From Actinosynnema sp040640215 (GTDB taxonomy: Bacteria > Actinomycetota > Actinomycetes > Mycobacteriales > Pseudonocardiaceae), in assembly GCF_040640215.1 (NCBI RefSeq), contig NZ_JBFABG010000021.1, forward strand, positions 18,642 through 82,641: 64,000 nucleotides of DNA, written 5' to 3'. The position numbers and the translations under genes were made by a program. Below the pieces are notes generated by a model, which was given only the letters and a program-made list of their open reading frames with translations, was not told the origin of the DNA and made no database searches. Positions 43,650 to 52,738 of this stretch are shown here, in pieces (position 1 is the first letter of the stretch; every line of letters starts with the position of its first letter).

Positions 43650-46154
43650 TCAGTCTGCCGACGGCAGGGCGTCGGCGGAACCTTCCGTCTCGGTTCGCGT
43701 GCGACGCCTGCGGGTGCGGGGGCGCTCGGCGTCCTCCGCGTCCGCGGTTTCCGCCTTGCGCCTGGTCCGGGGGCGGCTCGCCGCTTCCTCGGGCTGCGCG
43801 TCGCCGGCCTCGGCCGCCTTGCGGGTGCGAGTCCGCTTGGGCGGGGCCTCCGTCGGCTGTTCGGCCTGGTCAGCCGCCTCGACAGGGGCCGCGGCCTTGC
43901 GCGTGCGGGTCCGCTTCGGAGCCGCCTCGACCGCCTCGTCGGCGGGCTTGGCGTCGGCCGGCGCGGCGTCCGCCGGGGCCTCGACGGGCTCGGCCTTCTT
44001 CCGCGTGCGGGTCCGCTTCGGCGCTGCCTCGGCGACCGGCCCGGTCTCGGCGACCGGCTCGGCGACGGCCTCGACGGGCGCGTCCGCGGGTTCGGCCTTC
44101 TTGCGGGTGCGAGTGCGCTTGGGCGCGACCGCTTCGGCCGGGGCTTCGGCGGCGGGTGCCTCCGGTGCGACCGGTGCGGCTGCGGCGGGCGCTTCGGCGG
44201 CGGGTGCCTCCGGAGCGGCCGACGCGGCCTCGGTGGTCGCACCGGCCCGGCTGCGCCGACGGGTGCGGGTGGGCGCTTCGCCGGCCGGGGCTTCCGCCTT
44301 CGGCTCGACCGCCGTGCCCCGGACCCCGTCCTCCGGTGCGCCGCTGTCCGCCGAACCGGCCTGTGCCGCGCTGTCCTGCGCCGCGCTGCCAGTCGGTGCG
44401 CCGACCTCGGCCGGACCGGTCACGGCCTCGGCGAGCACGCCGGGCGCGGAGCCGTTGGTGTGCGCGGCCTCACCGGACGAACCACCCCGACGGCGGCGAC
44501 GGCGCGACTTGGTGGGCTCGGTGGAGCCCTCCTCGCCGTGGGCCGCGTGGCCGGGGGAGTCCTGGCCGGGGGAGCTCTGGCCGTTCGGTGAGGTCACCTC
44601 GGAGGTGGCCGCGCCTTCCGGCGAGACACCGCCGCGACTGCGCCGCCGGCGGCGGGTCCGCCCGCTCCCGCCCTCGGTGCTGTCCGCGGTCGGCGTGGCC
44701 TCGCCGTTCGAGTCGGGAGCACCGGGTGCGTCGCGCTTGCGCCCGCGCTTGCGGGGCTTGCGCTCGCCCTTGAGGTTCTCCTCCGGCTCCGCGTCCAGAC
44801 CCGCGCGGGTGCGCAGGCCCAGCGGCAGCCGGCCGGTGGAACCCGACGGGATGTCCAGCTCGGCGAACAGGTGGTCGGACGTCGAGTACGTCTCCACCGG
44901 CTCCGGCTTGCCCAGGTTGAGCGCGTCGCTGATCGCCTTCCAGCGCGGCATCTCGTCCCAGTCGACCAGCGTGACGGCGACGCCCGTGCGCCCCGCGCGA
45001 CCGGTCCGGCCGATGCGGTGCACGTAGGTCTTCTCGTCGTCCGGGCACTGGTAGTTGATGACGTGCGTGACGCCTTCGACGTCGATGCCGCGCGCGGCCA
45101 CGTCCGTCGCCACCAGCACGTCGATCTTGCCGCTGCGGAACGCCCGCAACGCCTGCTCGCGCGCGCCCTGGCCCAGGTCGCCGTGCACGGCCGCCGCGGC
45201 GAAACCGCGCTCGACCATCTCGTCCGCGACCTTCTGCGCGGTGCGCTTGGTGCGGGTGAAGATCATGCACAGGCCGCGCTCGCGGACCTGCAACGCGCGA
45301 GCCAGCAGCTCGGTCTTGTCCAGCGCGTGCGCGCGGTAGACGAACTGCTCGGTGCGCTCGTGGATCGCGCCGGCGTCGTTCTCCTCGGCGCGCACGTGCG
45401 TGGGCTGGTTGAGGAACGTGCGGGCCAGCGTGATGATCGGCCCCGGCATGGTCGCCGAGAACAGCATCGTCTGCCGCTCGTCGGGCACCATGCGCAGGAT
45501 GCGCTCGATGTCGGGCAGGAAGCCCAGGTCGAGCATCTCGTCGGCCTCGTCCAGCACCAGCCCGCGGACCTTGCCGAGCACCAGGTGGCGCTGCTCGGCC
45601 AGGTCGAGCAGCCGCCCCGGGGTGCCGACGATCAGGTCGACGCCCTTGCGCAGGGCCGCGATCTGCGGCTCGTAGGGCCGGCCGCCGTAGATGGCCAGCA
45701 CGCGGACGCCCAGGTGCTTCGCGGCGTCGGTCAGGTCGTGCGTCACCTGGAGGCAGAGCTCGCGGGTCGGCACCACGACCAGCGCCTGCGGTGTGCCGTC
45801 ACCCGGCACGGTGATGCGCTGGAGCAGCGGGATGCCGAAGCCCAGCGTCTTGCCGGTGCCGGTGCGGGCCTGCCCGATGACGTCGTCGCCGGCCAGGGCC
45901 AGCGGGAGCGTGAGCTCCTGGATGGCGAACGCCCGCTCGATGCCCGCCTCGCCCAGCGCGCGGACGATCTCGGCGCGCACGCCCAGCTCGGCGAACGTGG
46001 GGGAGTCGGACCGGACCGGGGCGTTGGCGATCAGCGGGTGGGAGGTGTCCGCATCGGGGACTCCCCGCTCGCTGTGCTCCAGGGTCACCGGGTCCAGGTG
46101 CGTCTCTTCATTTGTCGCGGTCAGGATGATCGCCTCTCTCGTACCAGCGCGCAC
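43650..46154 (-). CDS. rhlE: DEAD-box RNA helicase with a long repetitive basic/acidic tail
   Basis: 834 residues, about twice the core length. The core (about 50-450) has the Q motif, ARTGTGKT (96-103), VLDEADEMLD, FSATMPG, and the C-lobe motifs VATDVAARGIDVEGV and HRIGRTGRAGR. The last 370 residues are disordered and repetitive. KRTRTRK units alternate with A/E/P spacers (four clear copies), plus several SRRRRRR-type patches, which could bind RNA or drive condensate formation. GTG 46154 is the likely start, but no ribosome binding site is clear. It corresponds to Rv3211. Confidence 0.9.
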   Translation of the reverse strand: MRAGTREAIILTATNEETHLDPVTLEHSERGVPDADTSHPLIANAPVRSDSPTFAELGVRAEIVRALGEAGIERAFAIQELTLPLALAGDDVIGQARTGTGKTLGFGIPLLQRITVPGDGTPQALVVVPTRELCLQVTHDLTDAAKHLGVRVLAIYGGRPYEPQIAALRKGVDLIVGTPGRLLDLAEQRHLVLGKVRGLVLDEADEMLDLGFLPDIERILRMVPDERQTMLFSATMPGPIITLARTFLNQPTHVRAEENDAGAIHERTEQFVYRAHALDKTELLARALQVRERGLCMIFTRTKRTAQKVADEMVERGFAAAAVHGDLGQGAREQALRAFRSGKIDVLVATDVAARGIDVEGVTHVINYQCPDDEKTYVHRIGRTGRAGRTGVAVTLVDWDEMPRWKAISDALNLGKPEPVETYSTSDHLFAELDIPSGSTGRLPLGLRTRAGLDAEPEENLKGERKPRKRGRKRDAPGAPDSNGEATPTADSTEGGSGRTRRRRRSRGGVSPEGAATSEVTSPNGQSSPGQDSPGHAAHGEEGSTEPTKSRRRRRRGGSSGEAAHTNGSAPGVLAEAVTGPAEVGAPTGSAAQDSAAQAGSADSGAPEDGVRGTAVEPKAEAPAGEAPTRTRRRSRAGATTEAASAAPEAPAAEAPAAAAPVAPEAPAAEAPAEAVAPKRTRTRKKAEPADAPVEAVAEPVAETGPVAEAAPKRTRTRKKAEPVEAPADAAPADAKPADEAVEAAPKRTRTRKAAAPVEAADQAEQPTEAPPKRTRTRKAAEAGDAQPEEAASRPRTRRKAETADAEDAERPRTRRRRTRTETEGSADALPSAD

Positions 46155-46426
46155 GGCCTGTACGGGCCACTCGACCGCGCCTACCGCCTCACGGCCGAGG
46201 GGACGGCCGGGCGTGTGGTGCGGGAGGACCTGCGAGGTATGCGCGCACCCTCTCCTGGCGGCACGGTGCCGCCGTAATCGGCTCTCGGCACCGCTGCGAG
46301 CCCCTGCTGGGCCGCGCCGCGCCGGGCGTCGAATGGTAACTCTACCTCCCGACTAGGCCGTTCGGGGCTGAACACCCGTGGTCGCTGCGGAGTCGCGTGC
46401 CTGGGATGTAGTGAACGCCACCCCAC

Positions 46427-46432
46427 TAGGCT
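46427..46432 (+). promoter_or_regulatory. -10 element for the leaderless ferritin-like gene
   Basis: TAGGCT lies 7 bases before the ATG at 46440. The 285-base divergent gap to the helicase gene holds nothing else I can support. It may include a long helicase leader. Confidence 0.45.
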
Positions 46433-46439
46433 CGCGCCC

Positions 46440-47105
46440 ATGGGTGACGGAGCGGTGGAGTCCGGCCGAGTGGCCGAAGGTGTGGTCGACCTGCTCGGCG
46501 CACTGGCCTACGGCGAGCTGTCCGCGTTCGACCGGTTGGCGGAGGACGCGCGGACCGCGCCGACACTGGCCGGGCGGGCGGACCTGTCCGCGATGGCGGC
46601 GGCCGAGATCGGGCACTACACGCTGATCGAGCGGTACCTGGCCGACCAGGGTCACGTGCTGGAGGACGTCATGGACCCGTTCGTGGCGGGCTTCGACGCG
46701 TTCCACACCTCGACCGCGCCGAAGTCGTGGCACGAGTCGCTGGTCAAGGCCTACGTCGGCGACGGCCTGGCGGCGGACTTCTACCGCGAGGTCGCGCAGT
46801 GGCTGGACCAGCCGACCAAGGAGCTGGTGCTCGCCGTGCTCGCCGACACGGGCCACTCGGCGTTCGCCGAGCGCGAAGTCCGGGCGGCCTGCGAGGTGGA
46901 CCCGAAGATCAAGGACCGGCTCACGCTGTGGGGCCGCCGGCTGCTCGGCGAGGCGTTGACGCAGGCCCAGTACGTGGTGGCGGAGCGCGACCCGCTCGCC
47001 GAGCTGATCGTGCGGGGCTCCGGCGACCTCGCGGGCATCGCCGCGCTGTTCCGGCGGCTCCAGCAGAGCCACACGCGGCGCATGACGGTGCTCGGGCTCG
47101 GCTAG
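46440..47105 (+). CDS. Ferritin-like fold protein
   Basis: 221 residues, all helical. The carboxylate/histidine pattern of a di-iron four-helix bundle is suggested by ALAYGELSAFDRLAEDAR, then AAAEIGHYTLIERYL, and a second pair, VLADTGHSAFAEREVRAA. This fits the ferritin-like domain family found beside rhlE in M. tuberculosis (Rv3210c). The family is related to tRNA-hydroxylase-type proteins, but the reaction here is unknown. The start is leaderless. DUF3107 follows 62 bases downstream. Confidence 0.8.
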   Translation: MGDGAVESGRVAEGVVDLLGALAYGELSAFDRLAEDARTAPTLAGRADLSAMAAAEIGHYTLIERYLADQGHVLEDVMDPFVAGFDAFHTSTAPKSWHESLVKAYVGDGLAADFYREVAQWLDQPTKELVLAVLADTGHSAFAEREVRAACEVDPKIKDRLTLWGRRLLGEALTQAQYVVAERDPLAELIVRGSGDLAGIAALFRRLQQSHTRRMTVLGLG

Positions 47106-47167
47106 GGTTGATTTCGACAGTTGTCTGACCACCGAGTCTGGTGGTCAACGCGTGTACGGAGGTCAGC

Positions 47168-47392
47168 GTGGAGGTCAGGGTCGGCGTCGCGGACAGTCCG
47201 CGTGAGCTCGTCGTGTCGAGCTCTCTGTCCCCCGATGAGGTCGAATCGCAGGTCGCGGACGCGCTGAGGGCGGGTAGCGGCCACCTGACGCTGGTCGACC
47301 AGAAGGGTGCCCGCTACGTGGTGCCCGCGAGCCGGATCGCGTACGTGGAGATCGGTCCGAGCGACTCGCGCAAGGTGGGCTTCACGGCGTGA
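47168..47392 (+). CDS. DUF3107 protein (TB9.4-like)
   Basis: 74 residues. VEVRVGVADSPRELVVSSSLSPDEVESQVADAL, then YVVPASRIAYVEIGPSDSRKVGF, is the DUF3107 family, conserved across Actinobacteria (M. tuberculosis Rv3208A, TB9.4). It is a small alpha/beta domain of unknown function. GGAGG is 6 bases before the GTG. It ends in a strong hairpin shared with the convergent tetR gene. Confidence 0.9.
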   Translation: MEVRVGVADSPRELVVSSSLSPDEVESQVADALRAGSGHLTLVDQKGARYVVPASRIAYVEIGPSDSRKVGFTA

Positions 47393-47426
47393 GGACCTCG
47401 GTCCCGTCGAGGGATTCAGGGCACGA

Positions 47427-47467
47427 ACGCGGAAGGGGCGTCCCGGTTCGGGACGCCCCTTCCGCGT
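47427..47467. terminator. Bidirectional terminator after DUF3107
   Basis: Bases 47427-47444 pair perfectly over 18 bp with 47450-47467 around the loop GGTTC. It lies between convergent genes. Confidence 0.85.
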
Positions 47468-47506
47468 GTTCCAGCGGTGTTCGGCCGGTTCCGGGGCGCG
47501 GTGGCC

Positions 47507-48229
47507 TCAGACTTCCCCGTCGTTGACGGGTCGCGGTCGGGCGGGCTCCCCGGTGAGGTCGGCGGACAGCGGCGCGTCCGGGTCGAGTTCGACGCCCGCC
47601 GACCGGAGCAGGCCGTCGACGGCGTGCCAGATGATCGTGGTCAGGTAGTCGCTCAGGTTCGCCCGGGTCATGGACCGGTGGTCCAGCCACCAGTCGCCGG
47701 CGTTCTGCACCAGGCCGACCAGGGCGTGCGCCCACGGCTCGGCCCCGCCCGCGTCCAGGCCGAACCCGCGCAGGCCGTCGCCCAGCAGGCGGGCCAGCGC
47801 GACGGTGACGAGCTGCTCGTCCTCCCGCACCGCGTCCTGCTCGACCGGTCGGTCGGCGGACGTCCTGCGCACCACGAACCGGTACAGGTTCGGGTTCTCC
47901 TCGACCGCCGCCAGGTAGGCGTCCACGATGCCGCGAATCCGCGCGCGGATCGGGCCGTCCCGGGTGAGCGCCGGGACCATCCGGTCCATCAGCAGCTCGG
48001 TACCGCGCTGCCCGACCGCCAGGTACAGGTCGGACTTGTCGGTGAAGTGCCGGTACAGCACGGGTTTGCTCACGCCCGCCGCCGCCGCGATCTCGTCCAT
48101 GCCGACCTCGGGGCCGTGCGCGGCCACGGCGCGGATCGTCGCCTCGACGAACTCCGCCCGCCGCGCCTCCCGGTGCCCCTTCCAGCGCTCCCGGCGCGCG
48201 TCCGTCCCGCCCTGGGCAGTTCGAGCCAT
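47507..48229 (-). CDS. TetR family transcriptional regulator
   Basis: 240 residues from ATG 48229. The DNA-binding domain has EAAAGVSKPVLYRHFTDKSDLYLAV-type helix-turn-helix (AAAAGVSKPVLYRHF). The ligand domain is helical and unassigned. A perfect 17-bp palindrome lies 17 bases upstream of the start (48246-48262), ideal for autorepression. The gene is inserted, relative to M. tuberculosis order, between DUF3107 and the second TetR. It converges on DUF3107. Confidence 0.88.
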   Translation of the reverse strand: MARTAQGGTDARRERWKGHREARRAEFVEATIRAVAAHGPEVGMDEIAAAAGVSKPVLYRHFTDKSDLYLAVGQRGTELLMDRMVPALTRDGPIRARIRGIVDAYLAAVEENPNLYRFVVRRTSADRPVEQDAVREDEQLVTVALARLLGDGLRGFGLDAGGAEPWAHALVGLVQNAGDWWLDHRSMTRANLSDYLTTIIWHAVDGLLRSAGVELDPDAPLSADLTGEPARPRPVNDGEV

Positions 48230-48245
48230 GTGACGCACGTTACCA

Positions 48246-48262
48246 GAAGTAACTGTTACTTC
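48246..48262. promoter_or_regulatory. Perfect 17-bp palindrome, probable TetR operator
   Basis: GAAGTAAC-T-GTTACTTC is perfectly symmetric and AT-rich against its surroundings. A further GTTAC half-site overlaps at 48239-48243. It sits 17-33 bases upstream of the tetR ATG and 77 bases after the stop of the other tetR gene. Confidence 0.75.
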
Positions 48263-48338
48263 AAGTCGTAGTCAAGCGGCCGGATCGGCGAACCCGGCGG
48301 ACGAGAGCGGGCAGCCGCCGCGACGACGTCGCGGCGGT

Positions 48339-48983
48339 TCAGTGCTGGAGGGGGAAGCCGCCGCCGATGCCGCGCCAGGCGAGGTTGGAGATCAGGGAGA
48401 CCGCGTCCTCCTTGGGCACCTGGCGGTCGTCCGCCAGCCACGCGCGGGCCGTGACCTGCGACAAGCCCACCAGGCCCACGGCCAGCAGCCGGGCCCGGTG
48501 CTCGTCGAGCCCGGTATCGGCGGTGATGGTCCCGGTGATCGCGTCCACGCTCTGCGTCGTGGCCCGCTCCACCGCGTGCGCCACCGCCGGCTCGCTGCGC
48601 AGGTCCGATTCGAAGACCATGCGGAACGCCTGGCCCTCGCCGTCCACGAAGTCGTAGAACGCGCCGACCGTCGCCTTCACCCGCTGCTTGTTGTCCGCGG
48701 TGGACTCCAGCGCGTCGCGGACGCGGTTCACCAGCTCGTCCACGTGGGCTTCCAGCAGGGCCATGTAGAGCTCCAGCTTGCCGGGGAAGTGCTGGTACAG
48801 CACCGGCTTGCTGACGCCCGCGCGCTCGGCGATCTCGTCCATGGCGGCGGCGTGGTAGCCGTTGGACACGAACACGTCCTGCGCCGCGGCCAGCAACTGG
48901 GCACGCCGGGCGGTGCGTGGGAGTCGGACCCCTCGTCCCGCGCCGCCGTTGTGCCCGACCGTGGTCTGGGCCGTCTCCGTCAT
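48339..48983 (-). CDS. TetR family transcriptional regulator (Rv3208-like)
   Basis: 214 residues from ATG 48983. The DNA-binding domain reads TARRAQLLAAAQDVFVSNGYHAAAMDEIAERAGVSKPVLYQHFPGKLELYMALL. This closely matches the Rv3208 group as I remember it, and the gene neighbourhood agrees. The ligand is unknown. GGAGG is 5 bases before the ATG. It diverges from the alpha/beta hydrolase gene and so may control it. Confidence 0.88.
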   Translation of the reverse strand: MTETAQTTVGHNGGAGRGVRLPRTARRAQLLAAAQDVFVSNGYHAAAMDEIAERAGVSKPVLYQHFPGKLELYMALLEAHVDELVNRVRDALESTADNKQRVKATVGAFYDFVDGEGQAFRMVFESDLRSEPAVAHAVERATTQSVDAITGTITADTGLDEHRARLLAVGLVGLSQVTARAWLADDRQVPKEDAVSLISNLAWRGIGGGFPLQH

Positions 48984-49122
48984 GGTGCCTCCAGCCAACC
49001 TGTCCATCGCGGAACCGACCAGGGGTTGCCCCGGTCGGCTCGTCGGCAACCTTACTCGCTGGTAGCAGCGTTTCGGCAGAGCTTCCCGTTTCGCAGGACG
49101 CCCGAGCAGGCATCCTGGAGGA

Positions 49123-50100
49123 ATGACCGAGACCGTGGAGGCGCGCAGACCCGCCATCACCCACGTGCCCCTGTCCTCCGCGCCGCTGCCCCCGCTGGAT
49201 TCAACGAGCGCGCCGTGGCCAGGTGACTACGTCGAGGTGGCCGGCCACACGGTGCACGTCCGGCGCACCCCGGGACCGGCCGACGCGACCGCCGTCTACG
49301 TGCACGGCCTGGGCGGCTCGGCGACCAACTGGACCGACCTCGCCGGCCAGCTCTCCGGGCACGTCGACGGCCACGCGCTGGACCTGCCCGGGTTCGGCCG
49401 CTCCGAGCCGATCCCCGGCTACACCTTCAGCATGGCCACCCACGCGGACGTGGTCATCGGCTACGTCGAGTCGCTCGGCGTCGGCCCGGTGCACCTGTTC
49501 GGCAACTCGATGGGTGGCGCGATCGCGCTGATCGCCGCCGCCTCCCGGCCGGACCTGGTGCGCACGCTGACCCTGGTGTCCCCGGCGGTGCCGGACCTGC
49601 GGCCCAGCCTGCGCCGGGTGTCCGACCCCCGGCTGCCGCTGGCGTTCCTGCCGGTCGTGGGCACGCGGGTGCGGCAGCGGCTGGCCAGGATGACGCCGCA
49701 GGCGCGGACCCAGCAGATGTTGCGGCTGTGCTTCGCCGACCCGTCGCTGGTGCCCGACGTGCGGGTCGAGCAGACCGTGGCCGAGTACGGCGAGCGGTCC
49801 GCGCAGCCGTGGGCCGGCACGGCGCTCGACCGGAGCACGATGGCGCTGATCCGGTCGTGGCTGGTGCCGCGCTCCCGGTCGATGTGGTTGCTGCCGCCCC
49901 GGGTCGGCATGCCCTCGCTGGTCGTGTGGGGCACCGAGGACCGGCTGGTCAGCGTCCGGAAGGCACCCCGGGTGGCCCGGCTGCTGCCGCGCGGCCGGCT
50001 GCTCGTGCTGCCGCGCACCGGGCACGTCGCGCAGATGGAGCGCCCGGAGTCCGTCGCGCGGGCCGTGCTCGGCATGTGGGAGTCCGGTGATGCCTGGTAG
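49123..50100 (+). CDS. Alpha/beta hydrolase
   Basis: 325 residues. VYVHGLGGSATNW gives the oxyanion hole, GNSMGGAIAL the nucleophile elbow, WGTEDRLVS the acid and PRTGHVAQME the His. A 30-residue proline-rich N-terminus precedes the fold. CATCCT (49111-49116) lies 6 bases before the ATG. GGAGG is only 1 base away, too close to act, so a leaderless start is favoured. It is the first gene of a run with the DUF3152 and moeZ genes and is divergent from tetR. Confidence 0.85.
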   Translation: MTETVEARRPAITHVPLSSAPLPPLDSTSAPWPGDYVEVAGHTVHVRRTPGPADATAVYVHGLGGSATNWTDLAGQLSGHVDGHALDLPGFGRSEPIPGYTFSMATHADVVIGYVESLGVGPVHLFGNSMGGAIALIAAASRPDLVRTLTLVSPAVPDLRPSLRRVSDPRLPLAFLPVVGTRVRQRLARMTPQARTQQMLRLCFADPSLVPDVRVEQTVAEYGERSAQPWAGTALDRSTMALIRSWLVPRSRSMWLLPPRVGMPSLVVWGTEDRLVSVRKAPRVARLLPRGRLLVLPRTGHVAQMERPESVARAVLGMWESGDAW

Positions 50101-50187
50101 ACCGGTCCGGCGGGGTGCCGCGGCACGCCCGGCCGACCCCGGCACCGGCGTCCACCGGGCGGGTGCGCTTGTGGCACCCTGGTCGCC

Positions 50188-51213
50188 GTGAACCGGACAT
50201 CGCAGGACGGGCGCGACACGGCGTCCGCCTCGGGTGCCCGACCGTCCCCCCCGGACGACCGCTACCGCCGGGGTTCCCGGCGCACCGGGGCAGAGCCGCT
50301 GAGCGCGTCCTGGGAGCCGGCGGGTCCCCGGCCCCGCCCGCGCCGGCGCGGGCTCAAGGGCCTGGTCGCGAACTACGGGTGGCGGATCTACGCGGTGCCC
50401 GTGCTGGTGGTGCTGACCGCGCTGGTCGTGCTCGACACGGCCACGCCCGCCCAGACCGGCTCCCCGGAGGGGACGACCGCCGCCGAGGCGACCGGGACGA
50501 CGTCGCCCGGTCCGCCCGTCGCGAGCGAGACCCCGCCGGTGAAGGTGGACCTGGTCGACATCCCGACCGCCGTGCTGCCCGACGGCCCGAAGTTCTCCGA
50601 GCAGGGCAGCGGCACGTGGCAGGTCGTCGCGGGCTCGTCCCCGCAGGCGGGCCAGGGCAAGGTCTTCCGGTACGCGATCGCCGTGGAGGACGGGGTGGAC
50701 GCGGCCGACTACGGCGGCGACCGCGAGGCGTTCGCCCGCACGATCGACGGCATCCTGGCCGACAACCGGAGCTGGATCGGCACCGGCCTGGTCGCGATGC
50801 AGCGCGTCGAGCCGAACCAGCCGGTGGACTTCACCGTGAGCCTCACCACCACGTCCACCACGCACGGCATGTGCGGCTTCCAGATCCAGTACGAGTCCTC
50901 GTGCTGGCACCCGCCGTCCAAGCGCGTGATCATCAACGCCGCCCGGTGGGTGCGCGGCGCGAAGGCGTTCAGCAACGACTTGTCGACCTATCGCGCGTAC
51001 GCGATCAACCACGAGGTCGGGCACGCGCTGGAGAACAACCACGAGGGCTGCAAGGAGAACGGGCAGGCCGCGCCGGTGATGATGCAGCAGTCCTTCGGGG
51101 TGGCCAACGACTACGTGGCCCGGTTGAACGAGGTGGACTTCTCCAACCGCGGCGTCGTGCCGGCGGACGGCAAGGTCTGCACGCCCAACGCGTTCCCCGT
51201 CGCACCGCGCTAA
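50188..51213 (+). CDS. DUF3152 membrane-anchored metalloprotease-like protein
   Basis: 341 residues. A basic, proline-rich cytoplasmic N-terminus is followed by one transmembrane helix (about 66-83), a T/P/S-rich linker and the outer DUF3152 domain. That domain holds a zinc site HEVGHALENNH (His275, Glu276, His279, His285), the metzincin-type HExxHxxxxxH pattern. Six cysteines (GMCGF, SSCW, EGCK, KVCT and others) suggest disulfides. It is likely an extracellular zinc peptidase, but activity is unproven. It matches Rv3207c beside moeZ. CACCCT (50175-50180) is 7 bases before the GTG. Confidence 0.85.
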   Translation: MNRTSQDGRDTASASGARPSPPDDRYRRGSRRTGAEPLSASWEPAGPRPRPRRRGLKGLVANYGWRIYAVPVLVVLTALVVLDTATPAQTGSPEGTTAAEATGTTSPGPPVASETPPVKVDLVDIPTAVLPDGPKFSEQGSGTWQVVAGSSPQAGQGKVFRYAIAVEDGVDAADYGGDREAFARTIDGILADNRSWIGTGLVAMQRVEPNQPVDFTVSLTTTSTTHGMCGFQIQYESSCWHPPSKRVIINAARWVRGAKAFSNDLSTYRAYAINHEVGHALENNHEGCKENGQAAPVMMQQSFGVANDYVARLNEVDFSNRGVVPADGKVCTPNAFPVAPR

Positions 51214-51355
51214 GCCCGCGCGACGGCGCTCGGGCACCCCGGGACGGCCGGGGCCACCCCCGTCCACGCTCTGGGACGGCTTCCCATCCGGGAAGACGGT
51301 GGGCCACGCTGGTGTTGTCCGTCGGTACAGGACATGTTTCGTCGAGGAGGATCAG

Positions 51356-52528
51356 ATGGCGCTTCCGCCGCTCGTGGAGCCCGCAGCGGAGCTGACCAAG
51401 GAAGAAGTCGCGCGGTACAGCCGGCACCTGATCATCCCGGACGTCGGGGTTGCCGGGCAGAAGCGGCTGAAGAACGCCAAGGTCCTGGTCGTGGGCGCGG
51501 GCGGGCTGGGTTCGCCGGCGCTGCTCTACCTGGCGGCGGCCGGGGTCGGCACGCTGGGCGTCGTGGACTTCGACATCGTCGACGAGTCGAACCTCCAGCG
51601 CCAGGTCATCCACGGTCAGTCGGACATCGGCAAGCCCAAGGCGGAGTCCGCGCGGGACTCGGTGGCCGAGATCAACCCGTTCGTGAAGGTGAACCTGCAC
51701 CAGGTGCACCTGAACTCGGAGAACGTGCTCGACATCTTCCGGGACTACGACCTGATCCTGGACGGCACGGACAACTTCGCCACCCGCTACCTGGTCAACG
51801 ACGCCGCCGTGCTGCTGGGCAAGCCGTACGTGTGGGGTTCGATCTTCAGGTTCGAGGGCCAGGTCAGCGTGTTCTGGGAGGACGCGCCGGACGGTCAGGG
51901 CCTGAACTACCGCGACCTCTACCCGGAGCCGCCGCCGCCCGGCATGGTCCCGTCGTGCGCCGAGGGCGGCGTGCTGGGCGTGCTGTGCGCGTCGATCGGC
52001 TCGATCATGGTGACCGAGGCGATCAAGCTGCTGACCGGCATCGGCGACCCGCTGCTCGGCCGGCTCATGGTCTACGACGCCCTGGAGATGACCTACCGGA
52101 CGATCAAGATCCGGAAGGACCCGGCGAGCATCAAGATCACCGAGCTGATCGACTACGAGGCGTTCTGCGGCGTGGTGTCCGACGAGGCGCAGCAGGCCGC
52201 CGCGGGCAACACGATCACCCCGCTGGAGCTCAAGCAGAAGCAGGACGGCGGCGACGACTTCCTGCTGGTCGACGTCCGCGAGCCGCACGAGTACGAGATC
52301 GTCCGCATCCCGGGCTCGGTGCTGATCCCCAAGGACCGCATCCTGTCCGGCGAGGCGTTCGCCGAGCTGCCGCAGGACAAGCAGGTCGTGCTGCACTGCA
52401 AGTCGGGCGCGCGCTCGGCCGAGGCGCTCGCCGCGCTGCACCACGCGGGCTTCAAGGACGCCGTGCACGTCGGCGGCGGCGTGTTGGCGTGGGCGCGCGA
52501 GGTGGACCCCTCCCTGCCCACGTACTGA
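51356..52528 (+). CDS. moeZ: Adenylyltransferase/sulfurtransferase MoeZ
   Basis: 390 residues. The N-terminal MoeB/ThiF-type E1 domain (VVGAGGLGSPALLYLAAAGVG at 46-66, DGTDNFATRYLVND, SCAEGGVLGVLCASIG) adenylates the C-terminal glycine of a sulfur-carrier protein. The C-terminal rhodanese domain (FLLVDVREPHEYEIVRIPG, HCKSGARSAEAL with the persulfide Cys) supplies sulfur. It serves molybdopterin, cysteine and other thio-pathways in Actinobacteria. The two CxxC zinc pairs of E. coli MoeB are not present. GAGGAGG lies 6 bases before the ATG. It is the counterpart of Rv3206c. Confidence 0.93.
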   Translation: MALPPLVEPAAELTKEEVARYSRHLIIPDVGVAGQKRLKNAKVLVVGAGGLGSPALLYLAAAGVGTLGVVDFDIVDESNLQRQVIHGQSDIGKPKAESARDSVAEINPFVKVNLHQVHLNSENVLDIFRDYDLILDGTDNFATRYLVNDAAVLLGKPYVWGSIFRFEGQVSVFWEDAPDGQGLNYRDLYPEPPPPGMVPSCAEGGVLGVLCASIGSIMVTEAIKLLTGIGDPLLGRLMVYDALEMTYRTIKIRKDPASIKITELIDYEAFCGVVSDEAQQAAAGNTITPLELKQKQDGGDDFLLVDVREPHEYEIVRIPGSVLIPKDRILSGEAFAELPQDKQVVLHCKSGARSAEALAALHHAGFKDAVHVGGGVLAWAREVDPSLPTY

Positions 52529-52726
52529 GCACTGTGGCGGGCCGACCCCCGGTCTTCCGGCGATCGAAGTGCGTGGTCGTGGGAAACCGGGGATCGGCCT
52601 CCCCGGTGGGCCTCTCGGGGTGTGATGTTCACGATCACCTGAGACCGCAATACTGCGGCTAGTCCGTTCAGGCGCACGCCACACCACAAGCGGCGCAGGG
52701 TCCACCAAACACGAGGCTCGTGCGGG

Positions 52727-52732
52727 TAGCGT
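52727..52732 (+). promoter_or_regulatory. -10 element for the leaderless TIGR02569 gene
   Basis: TAGCGT lies 6 bases before the GTG at 52739, the same hexamer as at 33457-33462. Confidence 0.4.
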
Positions 52733-52738
52733 GCCGGC

